Below, piece after piece: positions 11,725 to 19,745 of a stretch of 64,000 nucleotides of DNA; position 1 is the stretch's first letter; each line of letters opens with the position of its first letter. Source of the DNA: Aculops lycopersici (Eukaryota; Arthropoda; Arachnida; Trombidiformes; Eriophyidae); contig WNKI01000005.1 in the NCBI GenBank assembly GCA_015350385.1, positions 1,311,906 to 1,375,905 of the forward strand. The letters are read 5' to 3'. Under the pieces are notes generated by a model that ran no database searches, was not told the DNA's origin, and worked only from the letters and a program-made list of their open reading frames with translations. The translations under genes and the position numbers were made by a program.

Positions 11725-13866
11725 TCATCTCTCACCACTAGCTATTGACGAAATGTTACCCGTCTCGCGCTGGCCCAAAGTCTGGATCTCCTCCAAGTGG
11801 CACTCGCAATAAGGACACTCAAACACGCCCATCGATCCCTGGCCATAGCTGAGTACCAACTCGAAGGAGTCAAAGTAACGATTGCAACCTAATATTAGCT
11901 TGCTAACGAGAGATCTGGTGTTGCAATGAAGAATCGATCGGCCGCCAGCTTCCGCGTCAGAATGTCGAGTGCTCGCTATACGAATGCTTAGTTTTCCAAA
12001 TTGTTGTTTTTGTCTCGGTTGGGATCCATGCAACCTGTCCATCAGGTAAACATCGGAGGCGCAAACCGAAAGTGTTGAAGTCAAGCTTGTGTCATTGGAT
12101 TTGTTGTTTTTGACGCCACTTGTAACGAATTGAATTACCTGAAGACTTTCACTGATTTTCCTTTCTTTTTGCCTTTTCTTAGTCAATTGGTCACTTCCGC
12201 TGGCCGCTAACTTTGATTTCCGATCGGAAAAGAAATCTCGCAAGCATTTGAGGCTCAAGTTGGTTGTTAAACTATCGCTCTCATCTCTGGAACCTTCGCT
12301 ATCGACGTCATCATCGTCGTCACCGACACCTGTTGGCTCAATGGATTTCATCGATTCCTCCGCCGGCCCTCTGACCATCGTTAAGCGCTCGAAATTTTCA
12401 GTGATATCCACTCGTTCGCTCACCTTACCTGCGATCGAAATCTCGCCGTTAAGTTGACCTAATTGGTCTTTGTGGTTTGGTTGCATTACTTCAATCAAAT
12501 GACGAAGCCACTCACTAGGAGAATATATCACTAGTTCATTTAGATTTCGTCCAGTTTGCTTTATAATAGAGTCCAAACTGATCAAATTGAATGGTTTGAA
12601 CGAGATCGAGCAAAATAGATTTGGGCCATTGGAGCAATTGGAGCAGTTGGCAGAGTTTTTTAGCGGTTCAAGAAAATCTTGTGGCGCATAACGGCAAACT
12701 AAACACTCTGTGCCGTTAACTAGCTCCTCGTCAATTAGTTTCCTCAACTTGGACTTTGAACCACTAGTCATAACTTGAGTTGCATCACCCTCAGAGTTGT
12801 CCTCTTTATACAAATTTTCATTACTCCCAAAAGATCCACTCCTCTCTTGGTCTGACAGGTAATTGTCGTCATCGTCTTCGTCTTCAGGCGAGTCGAGTGT
12901 TAGCCCCAACTGATCGCTTTGATGTCCAGTTGTTGCCATATATCTTTGGTGGTATGTCAACCAGAAGGAGCCGATTTGAGTTAATTGGGTCAAGTCGTCC
13001 ACTTCAATGCACCCATTTGCCTCTTGGTGGTAGATTCGGTCAACTAAATCACCAATTAGCTGCTCTACAAGTTTGTGATTACACTCGGTGCCAATGATCC
13101 ATATGCATGTTAATATTGTAAATCTGTTCAGTGGATAATCTTTATCCATTAAGTCCAAAGTGGCCGAAATAAACCAATCGCTCTGTATTATCTTTAGAGA
13201 TAATTGATCGCTTTCATTGTCATCCTCCGAGTTCATTGTTTTGGAACCTAGCACCTCATATAATTGATTCAGTGTTGTTGTTTGTAAAAGATTAGATCCC
13301 TCTCCGTTACTTGATAGAATTTCTCTCAGATTCAAAGTATACTTTGCAAATCCACTTCCCGAATAACAACTAAAACTCGACTGGCTCAAGTAAATCTCAC
13401 CTTTGTTCTCGTTTGCTGATTTACTTGGACTGGTTCTCCCAAATAAATAAATTGATTTCCTCAATAAGCTCGCCATCTTATCATAATGGAGGTATAGTGT
13501 TGCTTTGTTGCTTTTGTCTTGTTTTGGACAACCATTGGTAGCCAACATTTTGGTGAAGGCAACCATATCTCTAAGGTGGACGAAGTATTCAACATCATCG
13601 CAAGCCGCCGCTACTTGACTTATTGCTCGCAAACGATCGCAAATCTTCTCTACTATTAATATCAATATCTTGCATTTCGTATCCAGAGTTATAGTTTCCT
13701 CATCTAGATCCGAAGCAAGCATGTCGTCGATCAATCCCACCAGCTGGAGGCACAATTTGGAACATAGGCTTGAGACTTCCCCATGTTTCCGTAGCTCGAT
13801 TAGAGTTTGCAATTCCTCAACCAGTCGGCGTATCTCCAACTCTGGATTCTCCTCGTCTCCTGTCAT
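11725..13866 (-). CDS. Uncharacterised 713-aa protein with paired-cysteine motifs
   Basis: A single uninterrupted frame of 713 codons. I do not recognise the family. The N-terminal ~300 residues look helical, with regular leucines (RRLVEELQTLIEL) and no signal peptide or membrane segment. An acidic low-complexity stretch (DSPEDEDDDDNYLSD) follows at about residues 330-345. Near residue 390 a CLVC pair is followed by CSNCSNGPNLFC, which could chelate zinc; another CPYCEC pair lies close to the C-terminus. A second acidic/serine linker separates the two Cys regions. The start is the first Met of the frame, only 158 bp from the EFTUD2 stop codon, with an RFX-type X-box about 105 bp upstream. That position is typical of cilium genes, but the protein itself does not confirm this. 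Confidence 0.7.
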   Translation of the reverse strand: MTGDEENPELEIRRLVEELQTLIELRKHGEVSSLCSKLCLQLVGLIDDMLASDLDEETITLDTKCKILILIVEKICDRLRAISQVAAACDDVEYFVHLRDMVAFTKMLATNGCPKQDKSNKATLYLHYDKMASLLRKSIYLFGRTSPSKSANENKGEIYLSQSSFSCYSGSGFAKYTLNLREILSSNGEGSNLLQTTTLNQLYEVLGSKTMNSEDDNESDQLSLKIIQSDWFISATLDLMDKDYPLNRFTILTCIWIIGTECNHKLVEQLIGDLVDRIYHQEANGCIEVDDLTQLTQIGSFWLTYHQRYMATTGHQSDQLGLTLDSPEDEDDDDNYLSDQERSGSFGSNENLYKEDNSEGDATQVMTSGSKSKLRKLIDEELVNGTECLVCRYAPQDFLEPLKNSANCSNCSNGPNLFCSISFKPFNLISLDSIIKQTGRNLNELVIYSPSEWLRHLIEVMQPNHKDQLGQLNGEISIAGKVSERVDITENFERLTMVRGPAEESMKSIEPTGVGDDDDDVDSEGSRDESDSLTTNLSLKCLRDFFSDRKSKLAASGSDQLTKKRQKERKISESLQVIQFVTSGVKNNKSNDTSLTSTLSVCASDVYLMDRLHGSQPRQKQQFGKLSIRIASTRHSDAEAGGRSILHCNTRSLVSKLILGCNRYFDSFELVLSYGQGSMGVFECPYCECHLEEIQTLGQRETGNISSIASGER

Positions 13867-13969
13867 TTTAGATTTATTTTGATTAAGACAATGGAAGGTA
13901 ATAATAAAAAATATTCAAGAGTTGGAAAGTTTTTACAACAAGAAAATGAAATCTGATTCGACTCAATAG

Positions 13970-13983
13970 GTTACCATGGTAAC
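13970..13983. promoter_or_regulatory. Perfect X-box (RFX-family binding site)
   Basis: GTTACCATGGTAAC is a 14-bp perfect palindrome that fits the RFX consensus GTNRCC-N(0-3)-RGYAAC with a 2-bp spacer. It lies 104 bp upstream of the minus-strand start codon at 13866 and 42 bp past the EFTUD2 stop, so it most likely serves the 713-aa gene. Confidence 0.6.
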
Positions 13984-14023
13984 GCCGCGAGTAGCGGAAG
14001 TCCAAGTGACACTTGCGCGCTCA

Positions 14024-14029
14024 TTTATT
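14024..14029 (-). terminator. Polyadenylation signal overlapping the EFTUD2 stop codon
   Basis: On the minus strand AATAAA occupies 14029-14024, sharing bases with the last Lys codon and the TAA stop. No other AATAAA occurs in the 158 bp before the next gene. Confidence 0.5.
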
Positions 14030-16973
14030 TGGGTTTCATCATAAACATCTCAATGTTTACATCCTCACTCAAACCCTTCCGTCTTCTAGTCTTGAGTAGA
14101 AATTCTCTAGCTAAATGCTCAGTCCTCTGAGGTTCTAGAGAGGTCAGGTAGGCGTCGACTGATTTGTTCAGTGGATCCTCGGGTAGAATGCGCCACTCGT
14201 AAAAGACTGATTGACAAAACGCCTGCCCGGTAGTTCTAAATCTGAGATCCGTTTCAAATCCAAACGAGTCGATGGCAGGCAAAGCGGCTGTCACTCGGTG
14301 TAATGGAGTTCCTGGCACTTCCGCTCTCTTCAGTATCCTACCCCGGCGCTCATCAACTATGATCTTCTCGATGATATTCTTCATCTTTCTCCCTCTATCG
14401 TCGACGGCATCACTTACAACATCAGGTGGTGCAACGATTTCCACATACAAATATGGCTCCATTAATCTTGGCTCGGCCGTCAAAAAGGATAGATATGAGA
14501 CTTTCCTTGTAGTTGAGATGACTTGACTAACGTCGCTAGGTAGCGGGTCTCTAGCTATCATAGCATGCTGAAGTTTAAACTTGACGGCTCTCATTGGCTC
14601 GTCACATAGTGGACCCTCTCTGGTTGTCCATTGGAATGCATGTACAATTGGTCCTTTGATTTTGTTCAATTGATCAGGTCTCACCTCATAGTCTAGAGTA
14701 TCATTGAGCAAGATGTTGGTGCTATTGACCTCAGGTCCAAATGCCCAAATAGAGCGACACGATAAGTCGTCCCAATCGTAGCCTTTCTTGAAAAATTTGT
14801 CTATGTATTGCTGGTCCCTCTCTAGGCTCACTCTCCCCTCTTCCAAATCTACATCCAAGTCTTTCTCCAGTGGCTCCGCTATCATTGTAAATTGGTACTG
14901 CTCGTTTGGCGACTCACTTACACACCTCTCCGAAGATACGCCCACGACAGTCTCTGAGAAACAGACTCCAGGATCGGAAATTCGAATTTCGATTTCACTA
15001 TACATGTGTCGCAAATCATGCATTACGCAATCCAGGTATAATTCACCTGTGCCGATGATAACATGCTCTCCACTTGCTTCCACTTTGGTTTGCAGTAGTG
15101 GATAAGATTTGTTACACTTCCTAAAACCGTCAAGCATCTTGGGTAGCTCCGATGGATTCACTGGCTCAACGGCCACCTTGATCACAGATTTCGTATCAAA
15201 CTTCAAGGGTCTAAAGATGAATAGCTCTTCATGGTAGTCGAAATCGATTATTGTTGCAGTCTTGACAATCGGTTGATCCACACCTTCGATGAGAGCCCAA
15301 TTTCCAGCTGGAATAGATCTAACCTCAACACTGTAGCGGCTATTGTATATCCATAGCCGATTCACAGGTAAAACTCGTGAGTCCTCCTCATCCAATGCAG
15401 AGTACGATTCACCTAATACGCGAACATCATTGCCGACCCTGAGAGTTCCGCTAAGAACAAGGCCAAATACATTGAAGGCCGAGGCATCTTGCGAGGCGTA
15501 TTGTTTGGTAACCTGAACAACTAGAGGTCCCTTTGGATCGCATTCGTAGATCGCAGAAGCTAGCTCACCAGATAGAGGACCGGTCCAAATATGATGACAT
15601 TTAGTGGGAGCATTGTACTTTGGCGAGGGTATAAACTTGCTTATCATGTCCACAAAACCATTGAATGGACCGAAAAATTGGGAACACGTTATCTTGAGCA
15701 ATGGCTTGACATTAAGCTTCTTTTGCTCCTTGGTCAATTTGATATTGAAGTTGGTGGCTAAATCTAAGAATCGATGCTCTGGCTCTTCTATCACCAAGCG
15801 GAATAATTTGTATATTGGTTCTAGAATAAACTCGACAAATGTATACTGTGCGCTTTTGCCACTTGGCCTATGAGATGTGAATTTGTATCTGTTACTCTCT
15901 TCGTCATAGATTTTGAACAATCTACCCCAGAGTTTCTTTGCAAACTCCTTGTAAGAAACATCACAATATTTGCCTGGCGTTGAGGCTTGAGATCGCTCTA
16001 GGTATGATTTGGCAAATGATTCTAAAGTAAAGCATAGGGAATACTGAGAACTTGCAAAACAAACATTGCCAATTGTGGGTGATACAAGTTTTGTCTCGTC
16101 TTCGGTGAAGTCATATATGAGCTCATTAATATCATCAATAATCTGTTTCAACTTATGGTAAGCGTCTTGAGGTGGAAATTTAAGTTCAAGGATCAATCTA
16201 TCAATTTTGTTGATACATAATACAATAGCCATATTCTCATCGAGCGCATGCTTTATGAGTCGCTTAGTGTTCATTAGAACACCCTCAACTGCATCCACCA
16301 TCAGAACTACTCCATCACAAAGTCTCAAGGCAGCTGTTACTTCATCAGAGAAATTCACATGTCCGGGAGTATCCATAAGATTTAGTAGGTAAGACTTGAA
16401 TCGCAAATTCTGATGAACAATGCTGACTGGCGATGACTTGATGGATATACCACGTTCTTGCTCGGTATAGAGGGTATCTGTAAACCTTGCTGGCTTCTCT
16501 GGGTTCTGGGTGTTGATATCTGGATGAGTTTGTTCGATCAGTCGATCGACGAAGGTCGTCTTTCCATGAAGTAAACTACCGATGATCGCAATATTTCTAA
16601 CAGACTCGTGTTGCTCCATCAAGGTGTTGTGCATAAACTTGAAGTCAAAGTTCGTTCTCGGAATCGATTTCCCTTCACCCTTGTCGGCGAAGTTATGTGA
16701 AAACTTCTTGATGACAATAGGCTTTACGATGGGTGCTGTTATGGGCTCTGTATCTTCTTCTTGAACTATTATTTCCACATCTTCCATGGCCTCGACAGCC
16801 CATTGATTTGCATTTGATGGACCGGCGCCGGACCCACCTGTATCGTGTCGTTTGCTCGATCGAATAACATTACCAAACTCATCAATTTCATCATCACCAT
16901 CACTTCTGGCCATCGAGTCGGCATCATTCATGGAGACACTTGACCTATTGTCGTCGTCGTTGGAGTCAGACAT
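14025..16973 (-). CDS. EFTUD2: 116-kDa U5 snRNP GTPase (EFTUD2/Snu114)
   Basis: This EF-2-like GTPase of the U5 snRNP controls the Brr2 helicase during spliceosome activation and disassembly. The 982-residue frame is close to the ~972 of animal orthologues. The acidic N-terminus includes DEFGN and IVQEEDTEP; then come G1 GSLLHGKT (132-139), G3 DTPGH (201-205) and G4 NKID (255-258). Family stretches such as VEPVNPSELPKMLDG, GTGELYLDCVMHDLR and LAREFLLKTRRRKGLSED place it with Snu114, not EF-2. Differences from the usual form: about a dozen extra residues before the VPGTPLH segment, and a C-terminus about 15 residues shorter, ending soon after SEDVNIEMF. The gene is intronless. The AATAAA on the minus strand overlaps the TAA stop, implying a very short 3' UTR. 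Confidence 0.95.
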   Translation of the reverse strand: MSDSNDDDNRSSVSMNDADSMARSDGDDEIDEFGNVIRSSKRHDTGGSGAGPSNANQWAVEAMEDVEIIVQEEDTEPITAPIVKPIVIKKFSHNFADKGEGKSIPRTNFDFKFMHNTLMEQHESVRNIAIIGSLLHGKTTFVDRLIEQTHPDINTQNPEKPARFTDTLYTEQERGISIKSSPVSIVHQNLRFKSYLLNLMDTPGHVNFSDEVTAALRLCDGVVLMVDAVEGVLMNTKRLIKHALDENMAIVLCINKIDRLILELKFPPQDAYHKLKQIIDDINELIYDFTEDETKLVSPTIGNVCFASSQYSLCFTLESFAKSYLERSQASTPGKYCDVSYKEFAKKLWGRLFKIYDEESNRYKFTSHRPSGKSAQYTFVEFILEPIYKLFRLVIEEPEHRFLDLATNFNIKLTKEQKKLNVKPLLKITCSQFFGPFNGFVDMISKFIPSPKYNAPTKCHHIWTGPLSGELASAIYECDPKGPLVVQVTKQYASQDASAFNVFGLVLSGTLRVGNDVRVLGESYSALDEEDSRVLPVNRLWIYNSRYSVEVRSIPAGNWALIEGVDQPIVKTATIIDFDYHEELFIFRPLKFDTKSVIKVAVEPVNPSELPKMLDGFRKCNKSYPLLQTKVEASGEHVIIGTGELYLDCVMHDLRHMYSEIEIRISDPGVCFSETVVGVSSERCVSESPNEQYQFTMIAEPLEKDLDVDLEEGRVSLERDQQYIDKFFKKGYDWDDLSCRSIWAFGPEVNSTNILLNDTLDYEVRPDQLNKIKGPIVHAFQWTTREGPLCDEPMRAVKFKLQHAMIARDPLPSDVSQVISTTRKVSYLSFLTAEPRLMEPYLYVEIVAPPDVVSDAVDDRGRKMKNIIEKIIVDERRGRILKRAEVPGTPLHRVTAALPAIDSFGFETDLRFRTTGQAFCQSVFYEWRILPEDPLNKSVDAYLTSLEPQRTEHLAREFLLKTRRRKGLSEDVNIEMFMMKPK

Positions 16974-17187
16974 ATTGACGATTTGAGAGATGATTTTTAA
17001 TATTAGTCAATCAATAAAGATAATGTCAGCATTTGACATGATAGATTTGTGGAGATTATTTGTTATGAAGTTTCTGTTTATGTAAATAACTTCGAAGGAG
17101 GCACCTCGTGTTCCATTGAAAGTGCGCTGATGAGAGTGAGGAACAACCAAGCAACAGTATCGAAGAATCGCAAGATGTTTCATGCAA

Positions 17188-17259
17188 TCCGAAATGGTCT
17201 AGTGGTTAGGATTTTCCGCTCTCACCGGAAAGGCCGGGGTTCGATTCCCCGTTTCGGAG
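17188..17259 (+). tRNA. tRNA-Glu (anticodon CTC)
   Basis: 72 nt that fold as a cloverleaf: acceptor TCCGAAA/TTTCGGA, D-arm GGTCTAGTGGTTAGGA, anticodon stem TTCCG/CGGAA with loop CTCTCAC (anticodon CTC at 17221-17223), and T-arm GGGGTTCGATTCCCC. A run of six T follows at about 17265 as a Pol III terminator. Its sequence is identical to the inverted copy at 17693-17764. Confidence 0.97.
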
Positions 17260-17432
17260 CATGATTTTTTATCTTTTTGCTACCCATTTACCCTCAGTGG
17301 AGAGATGGTGTAGCTCGAAATCTGTCATGATAGCGCATTAATATGTGAAATTTGTGTGCGATCGAGCCAAAAATTTTCTTTCGCTGTGCATAAAAGAAAA
17401 CACATGCAAAGTCAATGGGGCAAAAAAGTAAG

Positions 17433-17504
17433 CTCCGAATCGGGGAGTCGAACCCCGGCCTTTCCGGTGAAAGCGGAAAATCCTAACCGCTAGACCAATT
17501 CGGA
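17433..17504 (-). tRNA. tRNA-Glu (anticodon TTC)
   Basis: 72-nt cloverleaf on the minus strand, anticodon TTC at 17471-17469. It differs from its CTC neighbours at five positions. Two of these are a compensated pair at the base of the acceptor stem (A-T changed to T-A), which shows selection for folding. A minus-strand run of six T follows. Confidence 0.97.
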
Positions 17505-17692
17505 TCTTCTATGATAGTTGTGGTACATCGTCACTCACAATCTCCACGCACATTATACACCTCTAACATACAGTGTTGATTCGATAGACATTTTGTCTTT
17601 GCATTCTAATGGATGTGCTGATATCACAGCGATGCTCGTGCAAATAGATTCTCGCAAATTTTGTCGTAAAAATGCAGAAAAAAAAAATCAAG

Positions 17693-17764
17693 CTCCGAAA
17701 CGGGGAATCGAACCCCGGCCTTTCCGGTGAGAGCGGAAAATCCTAACCACTAGACCATTTCGGA
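17693..17764 (-). tRNA. tRNA-Glu (anticodon CTC), inverted identical copy
   Basis: Reverse complement identical over all 72 nt to the plus-strand gene at 17188-17259, anticodon CTC at 17731-17729. A minus-strand T run of about ten follows shortly after the 3' end. The identity suggests a recent inverted duplication or gene conversion. Confidence 0.97.
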
Positions 17765-18011
17765 TCTTCGATATATATGCGATGGTTTTTCAGGAATAAT
17801 AAATTTCTGCACCATCCGAACTGATATGTGTATCATGTAGCATAGCGTCCATCATTCTATTCATGCAAATTTCAGCAACAGGGCCCCAGATTTGAGTTGA
17901 GGAGTTTTGTTTAAGATACAGTTACAAGTGAAAGTGTTGTGGCTTACAACTGATAGACTAAAAGTGATTGACTGTTTTAATTTCGTGCTCATGAGCCCAT
18001 AGCTTACATAA

Positions 18012-19745
18012 CTATACACTACCTCCACCACTGCCACTTCCAAGACTGTTATCCCATTCATGCTTATGGAATAGACGATGAATCAAGAAGCTCATGGTGA
18101 GCAAACCAAACATGGTCTTAGAATAGGACTGTAGATTCAATGGATAAAGGCCATACATTGTGAAAGTTCTATGCCAATCGCGTTCAAAGAATGCAATGAG
18201 CGTCTTTTGCCATATGCGCCGCGTGACAAAATCTGTATCTCGGGCAACAATTGACAATAGAGTTGAATGTAACTTGATGCTTCTTTGCTCAATGTCCCAG
18301 GATATCAAGTACAGATAAGTGAAGGATAGAAAGTTTGATAACAAAACTGCGGCGGTTCCACTTTTAAGCGCCTCCTCTTGTACCTTCAAGTAACTTTGTC
18401 CAAATGAAAGGCCAATAATAAAGGTAATTAGGGCGATTCTACTGTATTTAGAAACAAAGTAATCCAATTGTACGATGTTATCGAAATAAGCCCATATTTT
18501 GAGTTGCTGTTTGTGTATATCCTCTTTGGATATTGCAATTTTGATTGGGATCATATCCAATTCTTCTCGCCTTTCAATCAAATTGTCCTCTTGTAACTCC
18601 AATCTCATTTGTTGCCTCAGGTTCTCCTGTTCAGCTATAATATAATACTTGTTTAGCTCGCCCAAACCCAAACTCAAACATTTAGCCTTGAATATGAGGT
18701 CAGCGTGAAATAGAGAGATGAACAGGTTGGTGCAGATGAAGAAAAGAGCAGCCTGGTGGCAGGCGTAAGCTTGTTCCAGTGCCCCATAGACTTGTAGTGC
18801 TCGCACCCAAAAGTCATTGTTTTCAGTGGTGAAATTTTTCATTACTGAATGGAGTCCCAATATGGTGAAGTACAAAATGGGTAGGCTAACAACAAGTATG
18901 AATGCTAATATTGAGTACATAAATTTAGCCAACTTATTCCATCTCACCTCAGTGTACTCCTCTAAAAAATTATGAACTCTAATTGGATTTCTATACCCTT
19001 GCTCGCGACCACAAGTATCGTTAGCCAGACCATCGTACAATCGGGTCAGGTGGTTCTGGTTCTGGTTCATCTTTCGAGTGGCGAACCTAAACGATTCGCG
19101 AGTAATTCCAGCCAACGGATTTGCCTTCTTCTTTATGGAAACCTCGCGCTCTAGTCCATCGTTCCAATCAAATGAGCCATCCTTTGATTGGCTATCCAAA
19201 TGCCTCGCCTCCTCGAGAGCGGAAACGCAACGAGCAAATATTGCCGCAATGGAGCCCATGCAAATTGGCCTGTCCAACTGCCTGTTGTGTCCGTCGACGA
19301 AAAACTTGACCAAGTTTTGTTTTGTATTTCTAGAACTATTGATAGGACTTCTCAACTGCGACGGGCGATAGTAATTCAAATACAAGCGCCATATTAGAGG
19401 AGCCCCAATAGACACCGAAACAAGCCCGTAGTAGAGCTTGCCAAAGTCATTGATTGAGGGCAAGTAGTTTAGGAGGAGAATATCACTGGTTGTTGGATAA
19501 TTTTTGGCCGAGGTTTTGTCGTTAGGCTGCTCTAAGCCACCAAGTTTCTTAGTCGCTTGATTGTAGATAGTAAACTTGCAAAAGTTTGTCATTAGAATGA
19601 CTCCACTCCAAACTAAAGTCAACTTGTCGGTGATGTCGAGCCAGGCGCTGGAATGCAGATTAAACTCTGTGTTTACTGAGGCCCAACTCGCGCAAATTAG
19701 AATCAAGTTCCTGTTGAAGGTTTGGAAAATCTTCTTTCGATTCAT
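18012..19745 (-). CDS. Seven-transmembrane gustatory-receptor-like protein
   Basis: A 577-residue single-exon membrane protein. About seven hydrophobic helices can be read: LTLVWSGVILMTNF, YYGLVSVSIGAPLIW, ILAFILVVSLPILYF, AALFFICTNLFISLF, ALITFIIGLSFG, LLSNFLSFTYLYLIS and MFGLLTMSFLIHRLF. A long cytoplasmic-type loop lies between helices 4 and 5. The last segment, GLYPLNLQSYSKTMFGLL, resembles the C-terminal helix of insect odorant/gustatory receptors (pattern PL.LQ......., aromatic-rich, tail follows). There is no signal peptide. A Gly/Ser tail ends the protein. Family assignment rests on helix count and this C-terminal pattern, so it is tentative; if right, the protein would be a ligand-gated cation channel subunit in chemosensory or other cells. 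The start is the first Met of the frame. A 76-codon frame at 19896-20126 (minus) upstream contains a hydrophobic stretch but could not be joined in frame. Confidence 0.55.
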   Translation of the reverse strand: MNRKKIFQTFNRNLILICASWASVNTEFNLHSSAWLDITDKLTLVWSGVILMTNFCKFTIYNQATKKLGGLEQPNDKTSAKNYPTTSDILLLNYLPSINDFGKLYYGLVSVSIGAPLIWRLYLNYYRPSQLRSPINSSRNTKQNLVKFFVDGHNRQLDRPICMGSIAAIFARCVSALEEARHLDSQSKDGSFDWNDGLEREVSIKKKANPLAGITRESFRFATRKMNQNQNHLTRLYDGLANDTCGREQGYRNPIRVHNFLEEYTEVRWNKLAKFMYSILAFILVVSLPILYFTILGLHSVMKNFTTENNDFWVRALQVYGALEQAYACHQAALFFICTNLFISLFHADLIFKAKCLSLGLGELNKYYIIAEQENLRQQMRLELQEDNLIERREELDMIPIKIAISKEDIHKQQLKIWAYFDNIVQLDYFVSKYSRIALITFIIGLSFGQSYLKVQEEALKSGTAAVLLSNFLSFTYLYLISWDIEQRSIKLHSTLLSIVARDTDFVTRRIWQKTLIAFFERDWHRTFTMYGLYPLNLQSYSKTMFGLLTMSFLIHRLFHKHEWDNSLGSGSGGGSV

